Shown piece by piece: positions 8,879 through 17,397 of a stretch of 64,000 nucleotides of DNA. Source of the stretch: Cytophagaceae bacterium (GTDB lineage: Bacteria > Bacteroidota > Bacteroidia > Cytophagales > Spirosomataceae); NCBI GenBank assembly GCA_027491315.1, contig JAIXWL010000004.1, forward strand, positions 124,001 through 188,000, given 5' to 3'. Each line of letters starts with the position of its first letter. Position 1 is the first letter of the stretch. Under the pieces are notes generated by a model. It did not search any database and was not told the DNA's origin. It saw only the letters and a list, made by a program, of their open reading frames with translations. Both the position numbers and the translations under genes were made by a program.

Positions 8879-10003
8879 ATGGAATTAATTAATACCGTTT
8901 TTATCGCAAAAGCCATCATCGTAGGAATCGTATTCGCGATTACTCTAGGGGTTGCTGCTTATTCAACTTATTTTGAACGGAAGATTGCTGCGTTCATGCA
9001 GGACCGAATTGGTCCAGACCGTGCTGGTCCATTTGGTATTTTACAGCCTTTGGCAGATGCGGTTAAAATGTTCATGAAAGAAGATTTTATCCCGGCTAAT
9101 TCGAATAAATGGTTGTTTATCGCCGGACCATGTTTGTCCATGTTAACCGCTTTAATGACCTCAGCAGTAGTACCTTTTGGAGATACAGTAACCATTGGTG
9201 GAGCTACTTTTGATTTACAAGGTATAGACGTAAACATCGGTATTTTGTGGGTTTTTGGTATTGTTTCTCTTGGCGTTTATGGTATCATGATCGGTGGCTG
9301 GGCATCGAACAATAAATTTGCCTTGCTAGGGGCCATTCGTGCCGCCTCTCAGAACATATCTTATGAGTTAGCTATGGGTATGGCCATCATTACTATTTTG
9401 ATGATTACCGGTTCATTATCTACGAAAGAGATTGTTGAAGTACAGCAAAATGGCCATTGGAACATTTTTTATCAACCTTTGGGTTTCATCATTTTTATCA
9501 TTTGTGCTTTTGCCGAATGTAATCGTACCCCCTTTGATTTACCAGAATGTGAAACGGAATTAATTGGTGGATACCATACCGAGTATTCTTCTATGAAATT
9601 GGGATTCTATTTGTTTGCTGAATATATCAATATGTTTATCTCGGGTGCAGTAATGGCTACTTTATATTTTGGTGGTTATGATTACCCAGGGATTGATTTT
9701 GTGACGCAGCAATTTGGAAGCAATGTAGCTAGTTTTGTTGGTGTTGGTGCTTTGATTGGAAAGTCCTTAGGCTTCGTATTTGTTTTCATGTGGGTACGTT
9801 GGACCATCCCAAGATTCCGTTATGACCAATTAATGAATTTAGGTTGGACTGGCTTAATTCCATTAGCGATGTACAACGTGGTCGTGACTGGATTTGGAAT
9901 TTTAGTGGGAAAACCATTCATGGTTTCCATCGCAGGTTTAGTGCTATTAATCGCGGCATTGTTCGTGTATGATCAATTATTAGTTAAGAAAAAAATAGCT
10001 TAG
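8879..10003 (+). CDS. nuoH: NADH-quinone oxidoreductase subunit H
   Basis: This 374-residue, roughly eight-helix membrane subunit connects the peripheral arm to the proton-pumping arm and forms the quinone entry channel. The signature RIGPDRAGPFGILQPLADAVK lies near residues 42-62 and is followed by KEDFIP. The conserved acidic loop FAECNRTPFDLPECETELIGGY is near residue 212. It begins two bases after nuoG and ends four bases before nuoI. Confidence 0.96.
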   Translation: MELINTVFIAKAIIVGIVFAITLGVAAYSTYFERKIAAFMQDRIGPDRAGPFGILQPLADAVKMFMKEDFIPANSNKWLFIAGPCLSMLTALMTSAVVPFGDTVTIGGATFDLQGIDVNIGILWVFGIVSLGVYGIMIGGWASNNKFALLGAIRAASQNISYELAMGMAIITILMITGSLSTKEIVEVQQNGHWNIFYQPLGFIIFIICAFAECNRTPFDLPECETELIGGYHTEYSSMKLGFYLFAEYINMFISGAVMATLYFGGYDYPGIDFVTQQFGSNVASFVGVGALIGKSLGFVFVFMWVRWTIPRFRYDQLMNLGWTGLIPLAMYNVVVTGFGILVGKPFMVSIAGLVLLIAALFVYDQLLVKKKIA

Positions 10004-10007
10004 GTAT

Positions 10008-10526
10008 ATGAAATTAAGCAATAAAACCAAGGTCTTGGAGCAAGGGGAAATGACCCTAGCTGAGCGTATGTACTTACCTGCCATAGTAGGTGGTATGGCC
10101 ACTACCTTAAAACACTTCTTTTCGAAGCCCGTTACCATACGTTATCCTGAGCAAAAGCGCTATTTGGGTCCTGTGTATCGTGGGCAACATATTTTGAAGC
10201 GTGACGAAGCTGGTGCAGAGCGTTGTACGGCTTGTGGCCTTTGTGCTGTGGCATGTCCAGCCGAAGCAATTTCTATGGTTGCCGAGGAAAGAAAAGCAGG
10301 TGAGGAGTCATTGTACCGTGAAGAGAAATATGCCAAAGTATATGAAATCAATATGCTTCGTTGTATTTTTTGCGGTTTATGCGAGGAGGCTTGTCCTAAG
10401 GAAGCTATTTTCTTACGCCATGATACCATGGTACCAGTATTCCACCAGCGCGATGAAGTGATTTGGGGTAAAGATAAATTAGTTGAAAAAATGGATCATC
10501 GCTATTTGCGCGATGGTTGGAAATAA
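10008..10526 (+). CDS. nuoI: NADH-quinone oxidoreductase subunit I
   Basis: This 172-residue subunit is of the 8Fe ferredoxin type and carries clusters N6a and N6b. The two motifs are CTACGLCAVACP (C73, C76, C79, C83) and CIFCGLCEEACP (C119, C122, C125, C129). An amphipathic N-terminal segment probably anchors it to the membrane arm. It is followed by nuoJ after eight bases when the proper nuoJ ATG is used. Confidence 0.95.
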   Translation: MKLSNKTKVLEQGEMTLAERMYLPAIVGGMATTLKHFFSKPVTIRYPEQKRYLGPVYRGQHILKRDEAGAERCTACGLCAVACPAEAISMVAEERKAGEESLYREEKYAKVYEINMLRCIFCGLCEEACPKEAIFLRHDTMVPVFHQRDEVIWGKDKLVEKMDHRYLRDGWK

Positions 10527-10534
10527 ATAGATGT

Positions 10535-11050
10535 ATGGAGATTTCTAATATTTGGTACTTTTTATCGGCCTTGACCTTATTGAGCGCGTTGATGGTGATT
10601 TTGTCTAAGAATCCCATCCACAGTGTATTGTATTTGGTATTTACCTTCTTCTGTATTTCTGCACATTACGTGTTGTTAAATGCTCAATTTTTGATGGCTG
10701 TTAATATTATTGTTTATGCAGGAGCCATCATGGTATTATTCTTATTTGTTATCATGATGTTTGATTTAAAGAAGAATATTCCTGAGTCTAAAAGTTCGTT
10801 AACCAAATTAGCGGGTTCCGTAGTGGCAGGTACTTTATTGGTGATTCTAATAGCGATCATTCGTAAAAATAATATTCCTGGCCCGGTTTTGGAGAAGTTT
10901 AATTCTCAAACAGGTATGGTGGAGAATCTGGGTCAAGTACTTTATGGCGAGTTTTTACTACCCTTTGAATTAGTATCTATTCTATTCTTTGTGGCTATGG
11001 TAGGTGCTGTTTTATTAGGTAAAAGAGAGGCTGGAGAAAGGAATTTCTAA
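10535..11050 (+). CDS. nuoJ: NADH-quinone oxidoreductase subunit J
   Basis: This 171-residue membrane subunit has five predicted helices. The family's NPIHSVLYLV and VNIIVYAGAIMVLFLFVIMM segments are present; the latter contains the flexible third helix. The start at 10535 (ATG, protein beginning MEISNIWYF) is preferred over an in-frame TTG at 10517, which would overlap nuoI. It is the last nuo gene here: a strong hairpin terminator begins 21 bases after its stop, and no nuoK follows. Confidence 0.93.
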   Translation: MEISNIWYFLSALTLLSALMVILSKNPIHSVLYLVFTFFCISAHYVLLNAQFLMAVNIIVYAGAIMVLFLFVIMMFDLKKNIPESKSSLTKLAGSVVAGTLLVILIAIIRKNNIPGPVLEKFNSQTGMVENLGQVLYGEFLLPFELVSILFFVAMVGAVLLGKREAGERNF

Positions 11051-11071
11051 GGTACAGTTCTTATAAAATAC

Positions 11072-11102
11072 AAAGGCGAACCAAATGGTTCGCCTTTTTT
11101 TA
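11072..11102. terminator. Rho-independent terminator after nuoJ
   Basis: An 11-base stem AAAGGCGAACC / GGTTCGCCTTT encloses an AAAT loop and runs into a T tract on the plus strand. The matching A-rich side lets it serve the convergent minus-strand gene as well. It ends the nuo operon before any nuoKLMN gene. Confidence 0.9.
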
Positions 11103-11115
11103 TTCAGAGAGTAGA

Positions 11116-11790
11116 TTATTTCTTTGGGCTAATTTTGTGGTTGAAAAAACCAACTTTAAGTCCTACCTGACCTGAAAATCCAGATAGCTCAGGTATCTCG
11201 TCATTTCCAATAGCTAAGCGATAATTAGCTCCAGCAAATAAACGAATGTATTTATGAACATTTAATTCGGCATTAATACCTGGCTGAAGGCCAAAGGCAT
11301 TACGACCATTTCTCCAATAAAAATTGTCAAATCGCCCGCCTGGACCCGGCATGCCTGTCATCATACTAGCATCTTGATAACGAATAACTCCTATCAACAA
11401 TGGAAAACTTAGGTGAACTAATTTGTTGGCATTGGGAGTATATGCCAAGGAAAAAGCAGAGAAATTTTGTCTCAGATCATTGGAGTAAAACTCATTTCGG
11501 TGGCGCATGCTACCTAAAAAGCTAGCACCAATTTCCCATTTATTATTTACATGCAAGGCTAGTGCACCACCTTGTTGTGGGCCCAATTGTCCAAACTGGA
11601 CCAATGGAGAAAAGGATAAACCAATACTTTTGATTTTAGGAGAAGGACCTCCTTTAAACAAGGTTTTGGTTTCGGAATCTGTCTTGGCATCTTTTTTATC
11701 TTGAGCAGATAAGGTAGTTTGCGCCAAGGCAACTTGTGACATGAACACGGATAAGCAGAATACTAAAGGGCGGATTGAATAAAGTTTCAT
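11116..11790 (-). CDS. Secreted outer-membrane beta-barrel-like protein, unknown function
   Basis: This 224-residue protein starts at the ATG at 11790, which opens a good signal peptide (MKLYSIRPLVFCLSVF, cleavage probably after VALA-Q). A longer in-frame start at 11832 would bury the signal and was not used. The mature part has a short charged region and then alternating strands with many glycines and aromatics (for example GGALALHVNNKWEIGASFLG, ending KVGFF-N). This pattern suits a small outer-membrane barrel or porin-like protein. No specific family is recognised. It converges on nuoJ and is divergent from the downstream sensor kinase. Confidence 0.7.
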   Translation of the reverse strand: MKLYSIRPLVFCLSVFMSQVALAQTTLSAQDKKDAKTDSETKTLFKGGPSPKIKSIGLSFSPLVQFGQLGPQQGGALALHVNNKWEIGASFLGSMRHRNEFYSNDLRQNFSAFSLAYTPNANKLVHLSFPLLIGVIRYQDASMMTGMPGPGGRFDNFYWRNGRNAFGLQPGINAELNVHKYIRLFAGANYRLAIGNDEIPELSGFSGQVGLKVGFFNHKISPKK

Positions 11791-11995
11791 ATAGGGGGTG
11801 GTTTGAAATGATGGAACGAATGTAGAAAGCATTTTCGAAGTAAAATTTAATTTTCGATTAGCCTAGATGAAAGGAGGATATATACCCATATTTTGTCGAT
11901 AAGCCTGCATAATTTCAATAGAAGTCAAAATTGTTTGTTTTGTCGATTGATTTCCCTTGATTGAAGAGTGGATTTCTAAATTGGTATAGAATAGC

Positions 11996-12003
11996 TAGCT
12001 TTG
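11996..12003 (+). promoter_or_regulatory. Candidate -7 promoter box of the LytS/LytTR operon
   Basis: TAGCTTTG matches the Bacteroidota -7 consensus TAnnTTTG and ends 19 bases before the kinase ATG. No good TTG -33 element is found at the expected distance, so confidence is modest. The decamer TTTTGTCGAT occurs twice upstream (11891 and 11938). Confidence 0.4.
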
Positions 12004-12022
12004 TGGGCAATAAAACAGGCTT

Positions 12023-13084
12023 ATGTGGAAGGCTTTATTACAACCTAAATCTCAACGAACTTTTAAAATACTCTTCAACCTCATTTTATGGGGTTTGTGG
12101 ATTGGGCTACCTCTATTAAGTCCTGTGCACCAGTCGCACTCGAACGACCACCCACATCCTCATCAAAACCCTGAGTTCACTGAGCATATTTGGTTGGAGA
12201 TTTGCACGGTAGTCCCCATGTTTTATACCATTACCCTCATTTTAATCCCCATTGTGTTTAGGCAAGGAGGGGTATTGTCCTACATTGTTTCCGTTATTTT
12301 GCTCGTAATAAGCTTTTGGTTTATTCAGTATTTTGTCATGGCTTATATCCTTCCATTTGACGAAAGAACAATGGAGTGGCCGACCATCAAAGGCTTTTTC
12401 CCCTTAATTATGATAACGGGAATCGCGTCAACTTATGGTTTATTATTGGAATTTATCACCATAGAAGCTAGAAATGAAGAATCGAAAAATGAGCAAATGA
12501 AGTCGGAGTTATCCTTCCTTCGCTCCCAGATTTCTCCGCATTTTATCTTCAACGTATTGAATAGTATTGTGTATTTAATTCGTACCAAGGCCGATAAACA
12601 AGCGGAAGATGTTACCATTCGTTTATCCAATTTAATGCGCTATATGCTGTATGATTCGGATCAGTCCATGATACCATTGACTAAGGAACTAGAGTATTTG
12701 AAGAATTACATTGATTTACAAAAAATGCGTTTTGATGATGATGTACGGATAGATTTTCAAATTATAGGTACAATTAAAAACTGCATTATTGAACCCATGT
12801 TACTGATTCCATTTGTTGAAAATGCTTTTAAACATGGAGTAGGCTTCGTGGTGGATCCCGTCATTAAAATTAGTTTTGGGATAGAGGATGGTATATTGAA
12901 TTTTACCGTGGAAAATAAAAAAGGAGATCATGATCCTAGTGTCAAGGATGAAAGCTCTGGAATAGGTTTAAAAAATGTTATTCGTCGATTGGAATTACTC
13001 TATAAAAATCGACATGTATTGAATATAGAAGATTTGGAAAAAGACTTTAAAGTAGGACTACGATTAAAACTGCATAAATTATAG
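12023..13084 (+). CDS. LytS-type sensor histidine kinase with His-rich periplasmic loop
   Basis: This 353-residue protein has four predicted membrane helices (about 12-32, 59-79, 84-110 and 124-146), then a coiled linker and a His_kinase/HATPase module. The phospho-acceptor is H173 in RSQISPHFIFNVLNS. The ATPase N-box is in the VENAFKHG segment, and a GIGLKNV glycine box follows. Between helices 1 and 2, residues 34-55 carry six histidines (HQSHSNDHPHPHQ and a later EH), unusual for this family and suggestive of metal binding. The response-regulator gene begins four bases after the stop. The convergent neighbour is a TonB-dependent receptor, a possible target of a metal-sensing pair, but that is inference. 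Confidence 0.88.
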   Translation: MWKALLQPKSQRTFKILFNLILWGLWIGLPLLSPVHQSHSNDHPHPHQNPEFTEHIWLEICTVVPMFYTITLILIPIVFRQGGVLSYIVSVILLVISFWFIQYFVMAYILPFDERTMEWPTIKGFFPLIMITGIASTYGLLLEFITIEARNEESKNEQMKSELSFLRSQISPHFIFNVLNSIVYLIRTKADKQAEDVTIRLSNLMRYMLYDSDQSMIPLTKELEYLKNYIDLQKMRFDDDVRIDFQIIGTIKNCIIEPMLLIPFVENAFKHGVGFVVDPVIKISFGIEDGILNFTVENKKGDHDPSVKDESSGIGLKNVIRRLELLYKNRHVLNIEDLEKDFKVGLRLKLHKL

Positions 13085-13088
13085 GTAT

Positions 13089-13835
13089 ATGGAAAAGTTA
13101 AATTGTATTGTTGTCGATGATGAAAACATGGGCAGAAAGTTGTTGGAGGAAAACGTACGACAATTACCCTTTTTGCAATTGGTGGCTTCTTGTAAGAATG
13201 CTTTTGAAGCGATGGAAGTCTTACAAACTCAGTCTGTTGATTTAATCTTTTTAGATATCCAAATGCCAGGTATGTTGGGAACTCAGTTTTTACAAACCTT
13301 GAAGGACAAACCATTGACTATATTGGTTACCGCTTATGATCATTATGCCGTGGAAAGTTATGAATTAGATGTCGTCGATTACCTAATGAAACCAGTAAGT
13401 ATCGAACGATTTAGTTTGGCTGCACACAAGGCTTTAGGTTTATTCCAAAATAAGAAAAGTAAGGTGGATGCAGGTAGCAGAGCTAGTTCAGTAGAAGCAG
13501 CCCCACAAGAAGATTTCTTTTTTGTCAATGTGGAGTATGCTTTGGTTCGTATTTCCATTCCACAAATCACCCACATTGAAGGTTTGAAAGACTATGTCAA
13601 AATTTATTTAGAGGGTGAAAGGAGGCCAGTGTTGACCAAGCTGACCATGAAGTCTATTGAAGCAAAAGTGATCAATCACTCATTCATGCGTGTGCACAAA
13701 TCGTTTATTGTCAACATGCGAAAAATTGAATCCATCAAACAGCAGCGCATCAAAATAGGTACATTTGAAATACCTGTAAGTGATTCACATGCCAGTGAAT
13801 TGATGGAAAAACTGAATTTTACAAGGCCTTCTTAA
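13089..13835 (+). CDS. LytTR-family response regulator
   Basis: This 248-residue regulator has an N-terminal receiver with acidic pocket VVDDE (residues 8-12), phospho-acceptor D56 in FLDIQMPG and the conserved lysine in MKPV near 106. After a serine/alanine-rich linker (about 123-140) comes a LytTR DNA-binding domain, with the typical THIEGLKDYVKIYL and MRVHKSFIVNMRKI segments. It surely partners the preceding kinase. Its TAA stop abuts the stop codon of the convergent TonB receptor with no base between them, so the two transcripts must overlap. Confidence 0.92.
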   Translation: MEKLNCIVVDDENMGRKLLEENVRQLPFLQLVASCKNAFEAMEVLQTQSVDLIFLDIQMPGMLGTQFLQTLKDKPLTILVTAYDHYAVESYELDVVDYLMKPVSIERFSLAAHKALGLFQNKKSKVDAGSRASSVEAAPQEDFFFVNVEYALVRISIPQITHIEGLKDYVKIYLEGERRPVLTKLTMKSIEAKVINHSFMRVHKSFIVNMRKIESIKQQRIKIGTFEIPVSDSHASELMEKLNFTRPS

Positions 13836-15845
13836 TTAAAAGAAGCCTATTTTCAGTCCTCCTGAGAAGTTTCTTCCTGGAGAAGCATTGTAGTACCTAG
13901 CACCTACGGCATTGAGATCTGGACCAGCGCTGTATTTCTCGTTTCCAATATTATCGGCGGCAAGCCACAATTCCCAAGTATATTTGGCCATATTTTTGCG
14001 GTAGGAAATTTTGCTGTTCCACACTCTACTCGAGGGGAGAATGTCCGTATTGGCGTCATTCAAATAAATATAATCGCTCATTAAGAACTGCTGGTTCCAG
14101 CTTAAACCCGGTAAAATATTCCAAACAAAAAGTAAAGATTGTTGGAAAGGACTCGTTCCTGTTAAAAAATTACCGTTGTAGGTTTTACCTGCATTACTGT
14201 AATCTGTGAATCTGAAGTTTTGCCAAGTGGTGGCAGAAAGTACCTGTAAGAAGGAAGTAGGCGCCCACTGTAAACTAAGTTCCATACCTTGCTGGGTTGT
14301 TTTACCCACATTATCATAAAAGTCAGCTCCGTCTGCCGCTCTACGCAATACAATGGTTTCGTCCAAATTGAATTGATAAAGACTTAAGTCCCAGGTTAAG
14401 CGAGCAGCAGGACTCCAGCCTCGGTAACTAAGTTCATAATTCCAGCCTTTTTCAGCTCTCAATGAGCGGTTGATAACATTGGTAGAAGGTCTAATTTCAG
14501 CTATGCTGGGGGGTGAAAAACCATGGGCTACCTTGGCAACTAAATTCTGATGAGTACTTAGTCTTCTGACTATGGCTAAACGTGGAGAAAAAATACCTTC
14601 ACTGGATTGGAATTCAGTCCAAAGTTTATTGTAACTACCGGCCAAGGTAAAAGCCCAATTTTTAATGCCATCGTATTCCAATTGAGTGAAAATGCCACCC
14701 TGTTGGACACGTGTATTTTGTTCAAATTGTAAGGTATCTTTTACCCCTTTGCGATTTCCATAGGTACGGCTATCAAATTGTCCCACTTGAAATTCATAGC
14801 CCAGATCCCAGGTAAATTGACCTTTCCCTGCGGCTTGTTTATAATGTATTACTCCACGGTTATTCAGGTTGGGTTCCTCTCGGAACTCATAGTTTCGGAT
14901 GGTCGGATTTTCGATACTATTTACCTGAACGGCATGTATGGCATCCCAGGCCCAATTGGCATTCCAAGCATTGGAAACATGAGCCCCAACAAAATAACTT
15001 TTCAATTTAAAGGTAGCCATTTGCTCTACCGCACCTCGGTTAATTCCGGCGGCAGGTCTAGCTTGGATGGGGTTTTCTTGATACTGCTTTAAGGTTAATC
15101 CACCGGGAGTTTGGTAGGCTAAATCTCCATAATAGGCAATTAAATTGATGGCACCAGTGGTTCCAAAACTTTTATTCCATTCATAGGAGAACCATTGTTT
15201 TTTCAGGGCAGACTGATCTCGGTAGCCTTTTTGTTGCAAGAATGAAGTGTAAAAACGGTGTGAACTAGTGGCCTTGCCTAAGCGGATATCCCAAGATTGT
15301 TTATAGCCACCCAGGGAATGAAAAAGTTGCTGGTGCTGTACAGAGGGAGCTTGGTAAGCCTGACTAGACATCAATAATACGCCTCCTGTTCCCGCTCCAT
15401 AAAGACCCCCACTTGGGCCTTTTGATACGACTACTTGTTGGAATTGCTCAGGATCAAGTAATGCAAAGTAGGAGTTGTTTCCAGCATCTGTAAAAGACAT
15501 TTGATTCCAATATATTTTGACATTTCGTACACCAAAAGGAGCACGAAGTGAGCTTCCACGAATAGCTAAACGATAACTTCCAGGCGAGCGTTCTTCCATT
15601 CGGATACCTGCTTGCGAATTTAAAGCGGGTAAGAAACTTAGGGCATTGCCTACGTTTATTTTGCTTGAATCTAGCAATACGATGGCATCAGGAGAACGAA
15701 GTGGATTACGTTTTTTCTCAAAGGCTTGTACCTCTACCGTGGCTAATGTTTTGTTGGAGAATTCATCTTTATTTTGAGCCCAAGTTAAACTGGGGATCAG
15801 TAGAAAAGTACAAATCCGGATAATTAAAGTATGGTTGAATTTCAT
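13836..15845 (-). CDS. TonB-dependent outer-membrane receptor
   Basis: This 669-residue receptor begins with a signal peptide (MKFNHTLIIRICTFLLIPSLTWA). A plug domain follows, with the SGGLYGAGTGGVLLMSS stretch near residue 140. The rest is a 22-strand-type barrel ending in GLKIGFF, a terminal aromatic as expected for BAM recognition. The length and the lack of a SusD neighbour place it with siderophore, metal or vitamin receptors, not SusC-type glycan importers. Its ATG overlaps the TAA of the upstream beta-barrel gene by one base. No ligand can be assigned. The opposite-strand two-component pair ends exactly at its stop. Confidence 0.9.
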   Translation of the reverse strand: MKFNHTLIIRICTFLLIPSLTWAQNKDEFSNKTLATVEVQAFEKKRNPLRSPDAIVLLDSSKINVGNALSFLPALNSQAGIRMEERSPGSYRLAIRGSSLRAPFGVRNVKIYWNQMSFTDAGNNSYFALLDPEQFQQVVVSKGPSGGLYGAGTGGVLLMSSQAYQAPSVQHQQLFHSLGGYKQSWDIRLGKATSSHRFYTSFLQQKGYRDQSALKKQWFSYEWNKSFGTTGAINLIAYYGDLAYQTPGGLTLKQYQENPIQARPAAGINRGAVEQMATFKLKSYFVGAHVSNAWNANWAWDAIHAVQVNSIENPTIRNYEFREEPNLNNRGVIHYKQAAGKGQFTWDLGYEFQVGQFDSRTYGNRKGVKDTLQFEQNTRVQQGGIFTQLEYDGIKNWAFTLAGSYNKLWTEFQSSEGIFSPRLAIVRRLSTHQNLVAKVAHGFSPPSIAEIRPSTNVINRSLRAEKGWNYELSYRGWSPAARLTWDLSLYQFNLDETIVLRRAADGADFYDNVGKTTQQGMELSLQWAPTSFLQVLSATTWQNFRFTDYSNAGKTYNGNFLTGTSPFQQSLLFVWNILPGLSWNQQFLMSDYIYLNDANTDILPSSRVWNSKISYRKNMAKYTWELWLAADNIGNEKYSAGPDLNAVGARYYNASPGRNFSGGLKIGFF

Positions 15846-16609
15846 TAAAAATAATAGGTAAGGTAGCCTGAAAGAAAATGCACACTCGAAGCTGGAATGG
15901 ATTTAGAATTTGGATTCGAGGATGAACCCAAGTTAAGCAATTCGTACATGAACGTTGCCCCGATTTGTTGGCGTTTATATTCTATTTTTCCTTTAAAAGA
16001 TAAGTCATTTGCCGTACTCAATGTTTGAAAGGGTACACCTACGTATCGGCCAAATAAAGTAACTTCTCGAATGATGGGCTCAAATACCTGGCCAGAGATG
16101 GCAAAATCATTTTTTCCTGGAATTTTTAATCCAAAGCCAGCTGTTATACCATGTAAACTGTATTTCTCTTCTTCAATGTATTTATAAGTTGGAGTAGAGA
16201 TTCTTCTTGCCAATGATTTACTGTAAATGCTTACCATAGGGAAAAAAAATGGCTCTTCTTTTTTGGCTTTATGTTGCCATTTGATACCTATTTCTGCTTC
16301 ACCTCCACGAAAGGCGGATTCTAAATTATTTAAATTAGTAGGCGCATTTTGAGGTTCAATGAAAGTATAGGTTTTTAAGTCCACGGGAGAATGATGTGTG
16401 TTCCCATATGTTTTAAGGCGGACGAAAAATAGTTTTTTGGAGTTGGGTTTTTGAAAGGTGATTTGAGTCGCAAAATCAACGGTTTGTTGATCTTCATACC
16501 ATAAAATACGGCTACTTCCCACACTTGTTTCTAATTTAAACTTTTGCGCCCAGCTATTTTGGCAGGTAAAAAGTATTAAAAATAATATCAAGTAGCCTAG
16601 TCTTTTCAT
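15845..16609 (-). CDS. Secreted outer-membrane-like protein coupled to the TonB receptor
   Basis: This 254-residue protein has a signal peptide (MKRLGYLILFLILFTCQNSWA). Its mature region is rich in alternating hydrophobic and polar strands and ends in SGYLTYYF, a terminal aromatic compatible with an outer-membrane barrel. No family is recognised. Translational coupling to the receptor (one-base overlap) suggests that the two work together. It starts 22 bases after the end of the glycosyltransferase gene at 16632, so it may belong to the same long minus-strand transcript as the polysaccharide cluster. Confidence 0.65.
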   Translation of the reverse strand: MKRLGYLILFLILFTCQNSWAQKFKLETSVGSSRILWYEDQQTVDFATQITFQKPNSKKLFFVRLKTYGNTHHSPVDLKTYTFIEPQNAPTNLNNLESAFRGGEAEIGIKWQHKAKKEEPFFFPMVSIYSKSLARRISTPTYKYIEEEKYSLHGITAGFGLKIPGKNDFAISGQVFEPIIREVTLFGRYVGVPFQTLSTANDLSFKGKIEYKRQQIGATFMYELLNLGSSSNPNSKSIPASSVHFLSGYLTYYF

Positions 16610-16631
16610 ATTTCCGTAAAATTATAAAAGA

Positions 16632-17396
16632 TTACCAGTATTTACCCTTTTTTTGCCAGGTAAAAACTAATCCTCTAATGGCAATAATCAGGTGATAATA
16701 GCAGGTAGTCCACCATCCATAATGCTTTTTAAGTATTTGAAAGCGTTCTTTCCAACTCGTTTTGAGGTTTTTTACAGAAGCTCCTCCCATTAAATATCGA
16801 CAAATTGGATAATCGGTCTTCTTGATGCTATGGGCTAATTTCAAGCAATTAATTTCCCAATCGATGTCAGAACTCATTCGATATTCCATAGAAAACATGG
16901 GAGCTAATTCTCTTTTGGCGATAAAGGATTGATGACAAACCACCATGCCTTTTTTAAAGTCTTTCCAGCTGAGATTTTCGGGTAATTCATGGGGGCTCAC
17001 TTCTGAACGTAATCCGATGGCCTTGCCGGCAGGATTAACAAAAATGGCATCTCCATATAGGATATCGGGGTTATTTTGTAAATCGCGTATAATCTGACGT
17101 AGGGTATCTGGCCCGGCAAAAGTATCTCCTGCGTTTAAAAAATATACATATTTTCCTGTGGCTAGTGCCATCCCTTTATTCATGGCATCGTAAATACCTT
17201 TGTCTGGCTCAGAAACAAGGTGTGCGATTTGATTTTTATAGGCTTGTACCAATTCCAAGGTACGATCTCGAGAACCTCCATCCATGATAATCAGTTCAAA
17301 GTCATCCTCTCGCTGAGAGAAAATACTTCGAAGGGTATTTTCTATAAAGGCTTCAGCTTGATAGGTGACCGTGATGATACTAAGTAGTTTGGACAT
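16632..17396 (-). CDS. GT2-family glycosyltransferase
   Basis: This 254-residue inverting GT-A enzyme has an N-terminal nucleotide-sugar domain beginning SIITVTYQAEAFIENTLRSI, an IIMDGGSRDRT motif near residue 37, the EPDKGIYDAMNKG segment and the metal-binding region FLNAGDTF near 93. A short C-terminal helical tail may contact the membrane. It probably adds one sugar to a lipid-linked repeat unit. It lies one base after the preceding GT4 gene on this strand. Confidence 0.88.
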   Translation of the reverse strand: MSKLLSIITVTYQAEAFIENTLRSIFSQREDDFELIIMDGGSRDRTLELVQAYKNQIAHLVSEPDKGIYDAMNKGMALATGKYVYFLNAGDTFAGPDTLRQIIRDLQNNPDILYGDAIFVNPAGKAIGLRSEVSPHELPENLSWKDFKKGMVVCHQSFIAKRELAPMFSMEYRMSSDIDWEINCLKLAHSIKKTDYPICRYLMGGASVKNLKTSWKERFQILKKHYGWWTTCYYHLIIAIRGLVFTWQKKGKYW

Positions 17397-17397
17397 A

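Noticed and set aside
10201-10461. Open frame within nuoI on the same strand
   Set aside because: It is a frame-shifted shadow of nuoI, whose product shows intact ferredoxin motifs.
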